Source: CAWIMX01 sp963837345 (lineage in GTDB: Bacteria > Acidobacteriota > Vicinamibacteria > Vicinamibacterales > CAVVIG01). Taken from it: a stretch of DNA of 64,000 nt. This document shows, piece after piece, positions 35,380 to 46,060 of the stretch; position 1 is the stretch's first letter, and every line of letters begins with the position of its first letter. Under the pieces are notes generated by a model. It had not been told where the DNA came from and did not search any database. It was given only the letters and a program-made list of their open reading frames with translations. The stretch is taken from contig CAWIMX010000001.1 in assembly GCA_963837345.1 (NCBI GenBank), positions 682,001 to 746,000 of the forward strand. Direction: 5' to 3'. A program made the position numbers and the translations under genes.

Positions 35380-36944
35380 CGCTGCAGCCCGACGCGATCG
35401 TGCACCTGCCGCTCGATCGGCCGCAGGTCGTTCACCACCTTGCTCTCCACGTTGAACACCATCGTCGGCCTGGTCGTGAGGTTGTAGGTCGGCCAGTTCG
35501 GCAGGCCCGGATGGTTCGGGTTGCCCGTCCGCGCGAACGCGATCCACGCCTCGCTCATCGCGGCCTCCACGTCCTTCGTCTCCAGCCGTGCGTTCGGCCG
35601 ATCGCTGGCGTTGCTGAACGCGAACCGGACCTCGGTGGCATGGCTCGCCAGGTTTTGCGGCGTCACCTGGAACTCGAACATATATAGATAAACCGGCGCG
35701 GTCGCCTGATGCACCTCGGCGAGCTGGATCGAGCCGTATCCCATCCGCGCGCTGCCGATCGCGATGTAGAGCTCCCAGGGCGTCGCGGTGGGGCGCGAGC
35801 GCTTGTACTCGCGGATCACCTCGTCCGCGTTCTTGCCGTACATCGCCGCGATGCGCTGCTTCAGCTCAGGCTCACTCATCTGGCGGCTGATGTTCTCGTT
35901 GCGGCTGAAGTAGATCTGCTCGTCGTGGTTCGAGCCAATCATCAACGGGATCCCGACGGCCGATGGCGCGTCGTGATCGACGAACATGTCCGTCGGCAGG
36001 AACGAGCCGTCCACCACGGGGCGCATCAGGCCGGTGAGGCCGGCGCGATCGACGGCGTTCAGCAGATCCATGAACGGCATCGCCTGCAGCGCGTGCGCGT
36101 CCCCGGCGTGCGCCGCGTCCATCACCTTGCGCGCGTCCGCCTCGGCTTCGGCCGCCGGCGTCGCCGTGCGCGACGGCCCGCTTTCGATGATGGCTTTCTG
36201 GAACAGCCCCTTCGTCGACGGCACGCCCATCATCGTCGCCACCTTGGAGCCGCCGCCCGACTCGCCGAAGATCGTGACGTTGCGCGGGTCGCCGCCGAAC
36301 GCGGCGATGTTGTCGCGCACCCACTCGAGCGCGAGCCGGACGTCCATCAGCCCCGCGTTGCCCGAGCCCGCGAATTCCTTTCCGCCGATCTGTTCGAGAT
36401 CGAGATAGCCGAAGACGTTCAGCCGATGGTTGATCGTGATCACGACGATGTCGCCGCGGGAGGAGAGGTTGGCGCCGTCGTACCAGGCTTCGGAGCCCGC
36501 GCCCTGAGAGTAGCCGCGGCCGTGGAGCCACACCATCACCGGGCGCGCGCCCGTGAGGGCCGGCGTCCAGACGTTGAGCGCCAGGCAGTCTTCACTCATC
36601 GTCATCGGCTCGTCGCGTTCGGCGTTGCCGCGTCCGCCGTCGCCCGTCTGCGGGCAGACGTCGGCGAAGCGCGTCGCGTCGCGGATGCCGTCCCAGGGCG
36701 CGACCGGCAGGGGCGCCTTGAAGCGCCGCTCGCCGCCCGTCGGCTGGCCGTAGTGGATGCCCTTGAAGACGTTGACGCCCTTGGTGGCGTCCTTGAAGCC
36801 GCGGAGCTGGCCGGCTTTGGTCGTGACGACCGCCGTCGGCTGCTGGGCCTGAGCCGCGGCCGGTTCCGCCGCCGCGACGAGCAGGATGCCGAGTCCGGCG
36901 GCTGCCAGCCGCAGGCCGTGAGCGCGACGCGTCGATGGCTGCAT
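35376..36944 (-). CDS. Secreted carboxylesterase, type B family
   Basis: A 522-residue alpha/beta hydrolase. The start at 36944 is supported by GGAGGA 6 bases upstream and a signal peptide (LRLAAAGLGILLVAAAEPAA). Motifs in order: the oxyanion region VMVWLHGRGY near residue 135, an N-terminal Cys-containing block EDCLALNVWTP, nucleophile Ser in FGESGGG near 218, and a candidate His in GSNHDEQIYF near 322 before the C-terminal part. The second Gly of the usual HGGG oxyanion loop is Arg here (HGRG), which is unusual. It hydrolyses carboxylic esters in the periplasm or outside; natural substrate unknown. Confidence 0.88.
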   Translation of the reverse strand: MQPSTRRAHGLRLAAAGLGILLVAAAEPAAAQAQQPTAVVTTKAGQLRGFKDATKGVNVFKGIHYGQPTGGERRFKAPLPVAPWDGIRDATRFADVCPQTGDGGRGNAERDEPMTMSEDCLALNVWTPALTGARPVMVWLHGRGYSQGAGSEAWYDGANLSSRGDIVVITINHRLNVFGYLDLEQIGGKEFAGSGNAGLMDVRLALEWVRDNIAAFGGDPRNVTIFGESGGGSKVATMMGVPSTKGLFQKAIIESGPSRTATPAAEAEADARKVMDAAHAGDAHALQAMPFMDLLNAVDRAGLTGLMRPVVDGSFLPTDMFVDHDAPSAVGIPLMIGSNHDEQIYFSRNENISRQMSEPELKQRIAAMYGKNADEVIREYKRSRPTATPWELYIAIGSARMGYGSIQLAEVHQATAPVYLYMFEFQVTPQNLASHATEVRFAFSNASDRPNARLETKDVEAAMSEAWIAFARTGNPNHPGLPNWPTYNLTTRPTMVFNVESKVVNDLRPIERQVHDRVGLQR

Positions 36945-37096
36945 GGAGTCCTCCCCAGAGCGCACGTGGCATTCTACGCCGCAGGGCTGTGGGTGCAAGG
37001 TGACGAGGCCCGGCATCGACGTCTGGCCCTTCGATCGCTTCGCAGCGGCCGTCGCGGACGGTTCGCTCTGGCCCTAAGTCGGTCCTTTTCAGGCCC

Positions 37097-37462
37097 TCAG
37101 CTGTCCTTCGGCGCGCGCACTTCGACCGGGATGTTGTCCGGGCCGAGGCACTGGAAGACCAGCGCCGGGCCCTGCACGCCGAGGTCGAGCTTCATGCCGA
37201 CGCCGGCCTGCTTCAGGCGTTCGTAGACCGCGCGCACGTCGCTCGCGTGGTCGAGGACGAAGCCGACGTGAAAGTCCGGCGGGTAGGACGGCGCCGGCGA
37301 GTCGAAGAGGTTGCTGACGGCGAATTCCAGCCCGCTGCCGTTCTCGAAGATCGCGATCTGTTTGTGGCGCTGGTATTTGCAGCGCAGATCGAAGAATCCC
37401 TCGAAGAACTCGCGCGCGGCGTCCACGTCCGACACCTGCAGGTCCACGTGATTGAGCTTCAT
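37097..37462 (-). CDS. VOC (glyoxalase/bleomycin-resistance) family protein
   Basis: A 121-residue protein with two beta-alpha-beta-beta-beta half-modules. Metal-ligand positions of the fold are seen as His in MKLNHVDLQVSDV, His in PDFHVGFVL and Glu in NIPVEVRAPK. It is close in layout to single-domain dioxygenase-like VOC proteins. The ATG is preceded by GGAGG. Substrate unknown. It sits alone beside the decayed region that follows. Confidence 0.82.
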   Translation of the reverse strand: MKLNHVDLQVSDVDAAREFFEGFFDLRCKYQRHKQIAIFENGSGLEFAVSNLFDSPAPSYPPDFHVGFVLDHASDVRAVYERLKQAGVGMKLDLGVQGPALVFQCLGPDNIPVEVRAPKDS

Positions 37463-37629
37463 GGCCTCCTCCGCAATCGGCGCATCGGATCCAGAGTACT
37501 CACGATCCCAGGGCGTGCAACCTCAGCCGGGCGTGCCCAGCACTGCCCCGTGTTGCTGCGCGACGGCAAGACGCTATGCTTCGCGTCGGCGCGCCCGGGC
37601 GACTACGGCAAGGGAGCCGTCGGGAATAG

Positions 37630-38081
37630 GAATATCTCGTCCATCCCTACCGACTGGTGCACGCGCAGGGCGGGCTCTATCTGATCGCTTTCGTGCCGGC
37701 GTACTCGGAGCTCCGGACGTTCGCCCTCGACCGAGTGCGGAAGGTTGCCGTGCAGGAGCAGGCCTTCGAACCTCTCCCCGAGCTGGAGTCAGATCCATTC
37801 AAAAACTCGCTCGGCGTCTCATGACGCTGCAGGTCTCGGACGACTACGCACTGAGGAGCTGGATCGTCGGCTTCGGCCGGTTGGGGGTTCTCGCGCCGGC
37901 GTCGCTCGTCGAGTGGGTCGAGGAGGAACTCGATCAAGACGCGGCAGCAGTACGAGAACGGCGCCGGCGTGGCCGTCACCGACAGCGAGCTTCAGCCTGG
38001 GCTGCCGTTTCTGTTCAATCAGATCACGCTGAGATCAGATCTTCAAATGCAACCACGAAGGCTCGAAGACGCGAAGAAGTG
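37630..38081 (+). pseudogene. WYL-domain transcriptional regulator remnant
   Basis: The frame at 37630 reads EYLVHPYRLVHAQGGLYLIA then FALDRVRKVAV, the second half of a WYL domain. After a TGA at 37824 the neighbouring frame continues with VSDDYALRSWIVGFGRLGV then LAPASLVEWVEEELDQ, the usual WYL C-terminal extension, and a further shift near 37938 gives TRQQYENG. A TAG at 37627 stops the frame upstream and no HTH domain can be found between here and 37470. The two frame shifts could be sequence errors like those elsewhere, but the missing N-terminus and the extra stop favour a true pseudogene. Confidence 0.75.
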
Positions 38082-38104
38082 AAACATTCTTCGCCTCGGC
38101 ACAA

Positions 38105-38437
38105 CTATGAGTTGAATCGTTCCCTCAGAAAATCGCGACTTGGATGGTGGGCCGCGGCTCGCGGCTGCGAGGAAGCAAAGTCGTACTTCAGCGTGTTGGC
38201 ATCGTCGACGAGCTCGTCTTCGTAGCGTGACGCGAGTGTGGACATGATGGTCAGGGGACCATCGGAAAGCTGACGTGGCTTGAAGATTCCCTGCTGACCC
38301 TTCAGCCGCACGACTTCCCGGTTGACCACAACGCCTTTCGCCAGCTCGGATTCTGGAATGGAGTCGCCCCAAAGGTCGCGGAGCTCGTTGACCCGTTTGA
38401 GGGCCAGCACCCGAATAAGGTCGTCAGCGGCAGACAT
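38105..38437 (-). CDS. Truncated HNH-endonuclease-like protein (N-terminal part only)
   Basis: A 110-residue frame. The stretch VVRLKGQQGIFKPRQLSDGP followed by LSTL/YEDEL-like residues resembles the region before the nuclease core in a family of HNH endonucleases (GIFKP...LSI...YDDE...LRYxY). The HNH catalytic residues that should follow are absent: the protein ends after LKYDFASSQPRAAAHHPS. It is therefore a fragment or a stand-alone recognition module. It lies in the decayed island next to the WYL remnant, an arrangement often left by lost defence genes; that reading is an inference. Confidence 0.5.
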   Translation of the reverse strand: MSAADDLIRVLALKRVNELRDLWGDSIPESELAKGVVVNREVVRLKGQQGIFKPRQLSDGPLTIMSTLASRYEDELVDDANTLKYDFASSQPRAAAHHPSRDFLRERFNS

Positions 38438-38514
38438 GGCTCGGCAGCCCGAGCCGAGAGTCTAGCAATGGCCGCGACTCGCAGCACAATTGTCGGGAAA
38501 GACGCTGCGAGTGG

Positions 38515-38874
38515 TCATCCTTGACGCTCGGACTCCAGGCGCGTCAGGCGGCCCTCGTGACTCCTCAGCACGCCTTTGATTTCCTCGATCGATCGGTGAA
38601 TACGCTCGCCCAGGGCCTGCTGGCTCTCCGCCAGCAACTGAACCTCATATCGCGTCGCCTCCGAGACGACGTCCATGTGGCGGCGTGTCTCCTCGGCGGT
38701 CGCCTGGAGTCCGGCCTCGGTCGCCAGGGTGGGCAGAATCTGCTCCACGCGTTCGAGCCGGGCGTCGATCTTCTGCACTGTCTCCTCGGTCGCGAGCGTG
38801 GGCAGAACTTGCTCCACTCGCTCGAGCCGCCCGTCAATCTTCTGCACGGTCTCTCGGATGGACTTCGGCTTCAT
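38515..38874 (-). CDS. Coiled-coil protein with internal 23-residue duplication
   Basis: A 119-residue protein almost entirely predicted coiled coil, highly charged, without signal or membrane segment. Two tandem 23-residue units (VQKIDGRLERVEQVLPTLAT and VQKIDARLERVEQILPTLAT) are followed by a distinct block, HMDVVSEATRYEVQLLAESQ. A degenerate paralogue with a matching upstream region lies at 44409-44600. I recognise no family; oligomerisation or an antitoxin-like role is possible but unsupported. Confidence 0.7.
   Translation of the reverse strand: MKPKSIRETVQKIDGRLERVEQVLPTLATEETVQKIDARLERVEQILPTLATEAGLQATAEETRRHMDVVSEATRYEVQLLAESQQALGERIHRSIEEIKGVLRSHEGRLTRLESERQG
38715..38852 (-). repeat. 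Tandem 69-bp duplication inside the coiled-coil gene
   Basis: Two copies, beginning at 38715 and 38784, each open with CCTCGGTCGC on the plus strand and remain highly similar throughout. The period of 69 bases equals 23 codons, so copy number can change without breaking the frame. Confidence 0.8.
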
Positions 38875-39012
38875 CGCGGCGATTCCTTCGGAATACTCGA
38901 CGCGCGGACGTGGGCACCGATCCTACCATCGTCATAGTCGCAAGAGACGTTCCAAGCTGAGGAAGGCGGGGTGATCGGCCGATAATCCAGTGAAGGATTG
39001 CGGGAGGTCGGC

Positions 39013-39624
39013 ATGATCAAGTTCGTTCGCGAGAACCCTACTATCGCATTCGGGCTGGGCCTGCCCCTGCTGCTGGTCCTGGTGTTCGTGCTCGTGTCGG
39101 GCATCCCCACGCTGCTGGTCGCGCCCCCGCAATACGACGTCCTCTACACGACGGAGTACTACAACGCGCTCGGCGGCGTGCAGATCGCCGTCGTGAACCA
39201 GAAGGTGCAGGTGACCTACCTGCCCATCCAGAACGGCATCCAGAACCCGCGCCTGTGGCGTTACAGCCCGGCCAGCGGGGGCGTGCGCGAGATCGCCATC
39301 ACCCTGCCGGCCGGCATCGTCCCGCCCGCGCAGACTCCCATCACGCCCGGGACGGTCCCACCGCCGGTCGCACCCGTGACGATCGACGTTCCGGATCTCG
39401 CGGGCCTGACGGTCGATTCCTCCAGCATCGCACCGGATGGATACGAATTCCGTTCGGGTTCGAACGGCTATTCGGGCGACATCTTCACGGGCCTGTTCTA
39501 CGGCCGGCGCTACTCGAGTGACGCCGTGCTGACGAAGCGGGGCCGCAGCATCCGCCTGCCGAATGCCGGCAATGCCTACTACGGCAACCCGACCCGCTTC
39601 ATCGGCTGGGTCGTCGCCCAATGA
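39013..39624 (+). CDS. Single-pass membrane-anchored protein of unknown function
   Basis: A 203-residue protein with one N-terminal membrane helix (GLGLPLLLVLVFVLVSGIPT) and an outside beta-rich domain with a Pro-rich loop (PPAQTPITPGTVPPPVAPV). The end contains repeated Tyr/Gly strands (SGDIFTGLFYGRRYSSD). The ATG is behind GGGAGG. Its stop overlaps the next ATG in ATGA, so the two are translationally coupled. The pair looks like a conserved membrane module of the GDYXXLXY/DUF2157 type found in many Gram-negatives, whose function is unknown. Confidence 0.78.
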   Translation: MIKFVRENPTIAFGLGLPLLLVLVFVLVSGIPTLLVAPPQYDVLYTTEYYNALGGVQIAVVNQKVQVTYLPIQNGIQNPRLWRYSPASGGVREIAITLPAGIVPPAQTPITPGTVPPPVAPVTIDVPDLAGLTVDSSSIAPDGYEFRSGSNGYSGDIFTGLFYGRRYSSDAVLTKRGRSIRLPNAGNAYYGNPTRFIGWVVAQ

Positions 39625-40814
39625 TCGGCCTGATCGTCCTCGTCGTCCTGTTCGTGCTGATCGGCGGGGGCTGGTGGGGCTGGCCGCTCGTGGCGGGCGT
39701 CTTCGGCGCGACCACCGTCGCCGACAAGCCCGGCGCGCTCGAGAACATCGCGCGGCTGATGCACACCTACGACATCACACCCGAGGAGGTGGCCGCTGCC
39801 TTTCTTGCGCCTGCCACGTCGCGGCCCGCCCCCGCACGGCGGAGCGGGGGCGATATCGCCAAGACGCTGTTCACCTATCTGGGCGCGATCTTCATCCTCG
39901 CCGGGATCGGCGTCTACATCGGCACGTTCTGGGACAGCATGGGCAGCGCGATGCGCGTCCTGGTGACGCTGGGCGTCGGCTACGTCCTGCTCATCGTGCT
40001 GGTCTCGGCGCTCCACGAGCAGAAGTATCCGAAACTCATCCTGCCCCTCGCGCTCGGCTCGGCGGCGATGATGACCGCCGGCGGGTTCGTGTTCATCCAC
40101 GAGGTGTTCCCGCAGGGCGACAACTGGCGGCTCGCCGTGCTGGCCGTGTTCGGCGCGATGGCGCTGCATCATGTCGTGCTGCTCCGGCTCTACCGGCGCA
40201 CGGTGCTGACGTTCACGTCGCTGTTCTTCGTGTACGGCGCCCTGAACGTGGCGCTCGACATGGCCGGCGTGCCGATCGCGTACATCGCGATCGTCCTCGG
40301 GGCGTCGCTCTTCCTGGTCGGCACCGCGCTCGAGACGATGCCGGAGCGGATCCTCGCGGAGCCGGCGCTGCTCATCGGGACGATCTGGCTGAACGCAGGC
40401 CTCTTCGACCGCGTCGCGCTGGCCACCTCCGCCGACTGGGCGGGCGTGGTCACCGGCGTGTGCGTGATGTCCACGGCCTATGGCCTGGACAAGTCGGGCC
40501 GGCAGGCGCGCCTGAGCGGACTGGGGTATTTCGTCGGGTCGATCCTGGCCTACAGCGGCCTGTTCGACCTCGTGCGCGACACGCCCGTCGAACTGCTCTA
40601 CCTCGCCGTGAACGCAGCGATGCTCTATGCCTGCGTGGCGCTGCAAAGCCGGGCGATGCTCTTCACCACGGTCATCGCCATGCTCGGGTTCATCGGGTTC
40701 TACACCTCAGCGCACTTTGCCAACTCGCTGGGCTGGCCCGTCACGCTCGTCCTGACCGGCGTCGCGTTCCTGGCGGTCGGCACGATTGCCATCAGGGTCA
40801 AGAGGCGAATCTAG
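39621..40814 (+). CDS. Multi-pass membrane protein, DUF2157-like
   Basis: A 397-residue integral membrane protein with about ten hydrophobic helices after an N-terminal anchor and a short soluble segment (ENIARLMHTYDITPEEVAAA). Helix pairs such as LFTYLGAIFILAGIGVYIGT and VLVTLGVGYVLLIVLVSAL match DUF2157-type proteins. No transport or catalytic motif is visible. Coupled to the preceding gene by ATGA. Function unknown. Confidence 0.8.
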   Translation: MIGLIVLVVLFVLIGGGWWGWPLVAGVFGATTVADKPGALENIARLMHTYDITPEEVAAAFLAPATSRPAPARRSGGDIAKTLFTYLGAIFILAGIGVYIGTFWDSMGSAMRVLVTLGVGYVLLIVLVSALHEQKYPKLILPLALGSAAMMTAGGFVFIHEVFPQGDNWRLAVLAVFGAMALHHVVLLRLYRRTVLTFTSLFFVYGALNVALDMAGVPIAYIAIVLGASLFLVGTALETMPERILAEPALLIGTIWLNAGLFDRVALATSADWAGVVTGVCVMSTAYGLDKSGRQARLSGLGYFVGSILAYSGLFDLVRDTPVELLYLAVNAAMLYACVALQSRAMLFTTVIAMLGFIGFYTSAHFANSLGWPVTLVLTGVAFLAVGTIAIRVKRRI

Positions 40815-40893
40815 AAAGCCGAGGAGCTGCGCTCGAGCCGGCGTCGATGTTCCGCGGCGATTCCGTTGGGACACCGGACTCAGCGTTGAGGGA

Positions 40894-41571
40894 TTACCCG
40901 TCGATCGCCGCGGCCAACACCGCCAGATACGCCTGTCGTGGCACGGCGACGGCTCCCAGCGATTCGAGATGCTCGGTCTGCCACTGCACGTCGAGCAGCG
41001 TCATGCCGCTCGACCGCATCAGATCCACGAGCCCCATCAGCGCGACCTTCGACGCGTCCCGCTGATGGTGAAACATCGACTCCCCCGCGAAGAACCCGCC
41101 GATCCGGACGCCGTACAGCCCGCCGGCGAGTCGGCCGCTGCGGTCGAACACCTCGACGCTGTGCACCCAGCCGAGTTCGTGCAGCCGCGTGTAGGCCGCG
41201 ATGAACTCAGGCGTGATCCAGCCCTTGGGCCGCGACGGGTCGGCACACGCGCGGATCACGTGATCGAACGCCGTGTCCACGCGGATCGCGTAACGCTTCG
41301 CGCTTCGCCGCATGGACTGCGTGACTCGCAGCCCGTCGAGCGGAACGATGCCCCGCGGATCGGGCGACCACCACGCGACTCGTCCCGGGAGCTCGGCCAC
41401 CTCCATCGGAAAGATGCCGCGCCGATACGCCGCGACGAGCGTGGCCGGCTCGAGGTCGCCGCCGATGGTGATCAGATCGCCGTCCGGCATCTCGGAAGGG
41501 CCTGGAAACCGCCAACGGCTCTCCCCCGCCGGCTCCGGCTTTGTGTCCCACCCCACGACGCGCGGCGGCAT
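40894..41571 (-). CDS. aat: Leucyl/phenylalanyl-tRNA-protein transferase
   Basis: A 225-residue enzyme that adds Leu or Phe to proteins with N-terminal Lys or Arg, creating ClpS-recognised N-degrons. Family blocks: PDGDLITIGGDLEPATLVAA, YRRGIFPME, WWSPDPRGIVP, and the GNAT-like GGLYGVRIGGFFAGESMFHH followed by ASKVALMGLVDLM. The ATG at 41571 gives the usual N-terminus; the frame is open to 41634. It is divergent from clpS and clpA, a grouping that supports the assignment. Confidence 0.94.
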   Translation of the reverse strand: MPPRVVGWDTKPEPAGESRWRFPGPSEMPDGDLITIGGDLEPATLVAAYRRGIFPMEVAELPGRVAWWSPDPRGIVPLDGLRVTQSMRRSAKRYAIRVDTAFDHVIRACADPSRPKGWITPEFIAAYTRLHELGWVHSVEVFDRSGRLAGGLYGVRIGGFFAGESMFHHQRDASKVALMGLVDLMRSSGMTLLDVQWQTEHLESLGAVAVPRQAYLAVLAAAIDG

Positions 41572-41666
41572 GCCTTCATTTTGACAGCACTTCGAGGCCG
41601 CGGTCGGAACCGGCCCGGGCAGGCCTGGCGCCACGGACCCGGCCGGCGAAATGCTACCCTGTCGGT

Positions 41667-41987
41667 ATGGCCGATCGGGACGACCGCGACCAGACCGGCG
41701 GCGCGGTCAAGGAACGCGTCCAGGACCAGACCAAGGAGCCTTCGCTCTTCGGGGTCGTCCTGCTCAACGACGACTACACGCCCATGCAGTTCGTGGTCGA
41801 CATCCTCGAGTCGCTGTTCCAGAAGTCGCCGGCCGAGGCCTACCGCGTCATGATGCAGGTGCACCGCGAGGGCCGCGGCCTCGCCGGCGTCTATCCGTGG
41901 GAAGTGGCCGAAACCAAGGTCGACACGCTCGTGGCGGCCGCCCGGGATCAGGGCTACCCGCTCCAGGCGACGATCGAAGACGCATAA
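41667..41987 (+). CDS. clpS: ATP-dependent Clp protease adaptor
   Basis: A 106-residue adaptor that delivers N-degron substrates to ClpA. The core signature is complete: VVLLNDDYTPMQFVVDILES with the Asn-Asp pair that binds the N-terminal amine, FQKSPAEAYRVMMQVHREGR with the binding-pocket residues, and AETKVDTLVAAARDQGYPLQ. A short disordered N-tail is present, as needed for ClpA regulation. clpA starts 3 bases after the stop. Confidence 0.95.
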   Translation: MADRDDRDQTGGAVKERVQDQTKEPSLFGVVLLNDDYTPMQFVVDILESLFQKSPAEAYRVMMQVHREGRGLAGVYPWEVAETKVDTLVAAARDQGYPLQATIEDA

Positions 41988-41990
41988 ACC

Positions 41991-44338
<2,348 letters not shown>

Positions 44339-44363
<25 letters not shown>

Positions 44364-44398
44364 CGCGGCAGCCGAGGAACGCGGGAACTGAGGAGCCG
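44339..44398. repeat. GGAAC-type intergenic repeat overlapping the clpA stop
   Basis: GGAACTCAGGAACTC spans the last clpA codons, and a second part, GAGGAACGCGGGAACTGAGG, follows the stop. The same short motif recurs at 44830, 54989, 58722 and, inverted, at 58851. Confidence 0.55.
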
Positions 44399-44408
44399 GT
44401 CGCCCAGG

Positions 44409-44600
44409 TCACTTGCGCCGCTCGGCTTCGAAACGCATCAGACGGCGATCGAGCGTCGCATGCTCAGCCGCATTCTCCTCGATGGAGCGATCGTGTCGGG
44501 CCTTCTCCGCACCTTGTCGGCCATCCGCTCGGCGACCACATCGAAATGCCGTCCGAGCGTCGATGTTTCTGACCACTTGATCGAGGCGCCGTTCGTCCAT
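44409..44600 (-). pseudogene. Degenerate paralogue of the coiled-coil gene at 38515
   Basis: The frame starts MDERRLDQVVRNIDAR and ends in a coiled-coil tail (SIEENAAEHATLDRRLMRFE). Between them the given frame is Arg/Gly-rich nonsense, while the neighbouring frame reads HFDVVAERMADKV, matching HMDVVSEATRYEV in the gene at 38515. At least two indels are needed to restore the protein. About 55 bases upstream (44646-44700) align with the region upstream of the other copy, so the unit was duplicated with its promoter. Confidence 0.6.
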
Positions 44601-44823
44601 CTCGTCGCTTTCCTTGGAAGATCTCCGCGCTCGCGACGCGACGAGGGATCCTAGCATCGTCGAGGTGGCAAGGAGCGTTCCGAAAGCTGACGAGCTTGGA
44701 AGCGGCATGCCTCCGCGCGACTCGGGCGATCGCCTGTGCTTGTGCCATGACGCGCGAGAGCGGGAGGCGACGCCGGTCAGGATGGACGATCTCCCGAAAG
44801 ACTGAGGCGCGGAGGAACTCGCC

Positions 44824-44829
44824 TACAAT
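44824..44829 (+). promoter_or_regulatory. Candidate -10 element for the secreted-protein gene at 44851
   Basis: TACAAT lies 21 bases before the ATG. The gap to the start is filled by GGGAACTGGGAGGAGC, a copy of the dispersed GGAAC repeat that supplies the ribosome-binding GGGAGGAG. Confidence 0.4.
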
Positions 44830-44850
44830 CGGGAACTGGGAGGAGCGCTC

Positions 44851-45819
44851 ATGCCTGGCTCACTCGCCGCCCGACTGACGATCCTCGGGAGCGCCCTCGC
44901 GCTCGTCGCCCTGCTGCCGCCGCCGATGCGCGCGCAGGGAGCGGCCCGCGCGTCCGACGGCCACCCGGATCTGCAGGGCGTCTGGGACTTCGCCACGCTC
45001 ACGCCGCTCGAGCGCCCGGCGCGTTTCGCGGGCAGGGCCTTCCTCACGCCCGCCGAGGCCGCCGCGCTGCAGCAGGACGCCGACACGGGGAGCGACAACG
45101 ACAGCGGGCCGCCGCCTTCCGGCCAGGTGGGCTCCTACAACCAGTTCTGGTACGAACCGGGGACTTCCATCGTCGGCGACCTGCGCACGTCGCTCATCAT
45201 CGACCCCGAGAACGGCCGGCTGCCACCGCTCACGCCGGAGGCGCAGAAGCGCGCGGCCGCCCATCGCCGGCAGCTCCGCGAGCCGGCCGACGGCCCTGAA
45301 ATGCGCGACGCCTCGGAGCGCTGCCTCGTCGGCTACAACGCCGGGCCGCCGATGATCGGCGTCGGCTACAACGAGCACGTGCAGATCGTGCAGACGAAGG
45401 ACGCCGTCGTGCTGCACAACGAGATGGTGCACAACGCGCGCGTCGTCCGCCTCGAGGGCCGCCACCTCCCCCCGCAGATCCGGCCGTGGTCGGGCGACTC
45501 CATCGGACACTGGGACGGCGACACGCTCGTCGTGGATACGACGAACTTCACCGACCGCATCTGGAATCAGTTCAGCATCTGGAACTGGGCCTCCGACGAA
45601 AACCTCCACGTCGTCGAGCGCTTCCGGCGCGCGGACGCGAACACGCTCGAATACTCGTTCACTGTCGCGGATCCGACGGTGTGGACCACGCCGTGGACAG
45701 CCGTGGAGGACATGAAGCTGACGACCGACCTGATCTACGAGTACGCGTGCCACGAGGCGAATTACGGCATGGTGGGAATCCTGCGCGGGGCGCGGCTGGC
45801 CGAGCAGGACGCCAGGTAA
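44851..45819 (+). CDS. Secreted protein of unknown function, acidobacterial family
   Basis: A 322-residue exported protein. Its signal peptide is LTILGSALALVALLPPPMRAQ. The mature part begins DGHPDLQGVWDFATLTPLER, a hallmark of a large acidobacterial and proteobacterial family. Further family blocks are GHWDGDTLVVDTTNFTDR near residue 215 and YEYACHEANYGMVG near the C-terminus. Two Cys (C153-region RCLVGY and ACHE) may form a disulfide. The function of the family is not known; a beta-rich lipocalin-like fold is plausible. A strong GGGAGGAG precedes the ATG. Confidence 0.82.
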   Translation: MPGSLAARLTILGSALALVALLPPPMRAQGAARASDGHPDLQGVWDFATLTPLERPARFAGRAFLTPAEAAALQQDADTGSDNDSGPPPSGQVGSYNQFWYEPGTSIVGDLRTSLIIDPENGRLPPLTPEAQKRAAAHRRQLREPADGPEMRDASERCLVGYNAGPPMIGVGYNEHVQIVQTKDAVVLHNEMVHNARVVRLEGRHLPPQIRPWSGDSIGHWDGDTLVVDTTNFTDRIWNQFSIWNWASDENLHVVERFRRADANTLEYSFTVADPTVWTTPWTAVEDMKLTTDLIYEYACHEANYGMVGILRGARLAEQDAR

Positions 45820-45855
45820 GTCGATGCCAGGCTGGCGTCGCGCGCTGCCGGCGCC

Positions 45856-45906
45856 CTGCTCGCCCTGACGAACGCGAGCCGCGCGGCTCCGGAAAGCCAT
45901 CTCGTG
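45856..45906 (+). repeat. 51-bp echo of the cyanophycinase signal-peptide region
   Basis: This segment matches 49080-49130 at 46 of 51 positions (both contain CTGACGAACGCGAG and CCATCTCGTG). In 49080-49130 it encodes the end of the signal peptide of the S51 peptidase. Here no open frame extends it, so it looks like a remnant of a second copy. Confidence 0.6.
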
Positions 45907-46060
45907 GCGGCGGGACGATCCGCCAGGTCGGCGGTCACCGCATTGACCCGCCGCGCGTAGCCGTCCCAATAGTCGGCTGCCGACGGGCGACGCGCAACCG
46001 GAGCGGCATACGGAGCCTCCGTTGGAAAGAGGGATTCTCGCGAATTGAGGACCTGAGAAG

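Noticed and set aside
38048..38078. Repeat-like CCACGAAGGCTCGAAGACGC stretch
   Set aside because: It resembles a dispersed repeat seen in some environmental bacteria, but only one copy is present here.
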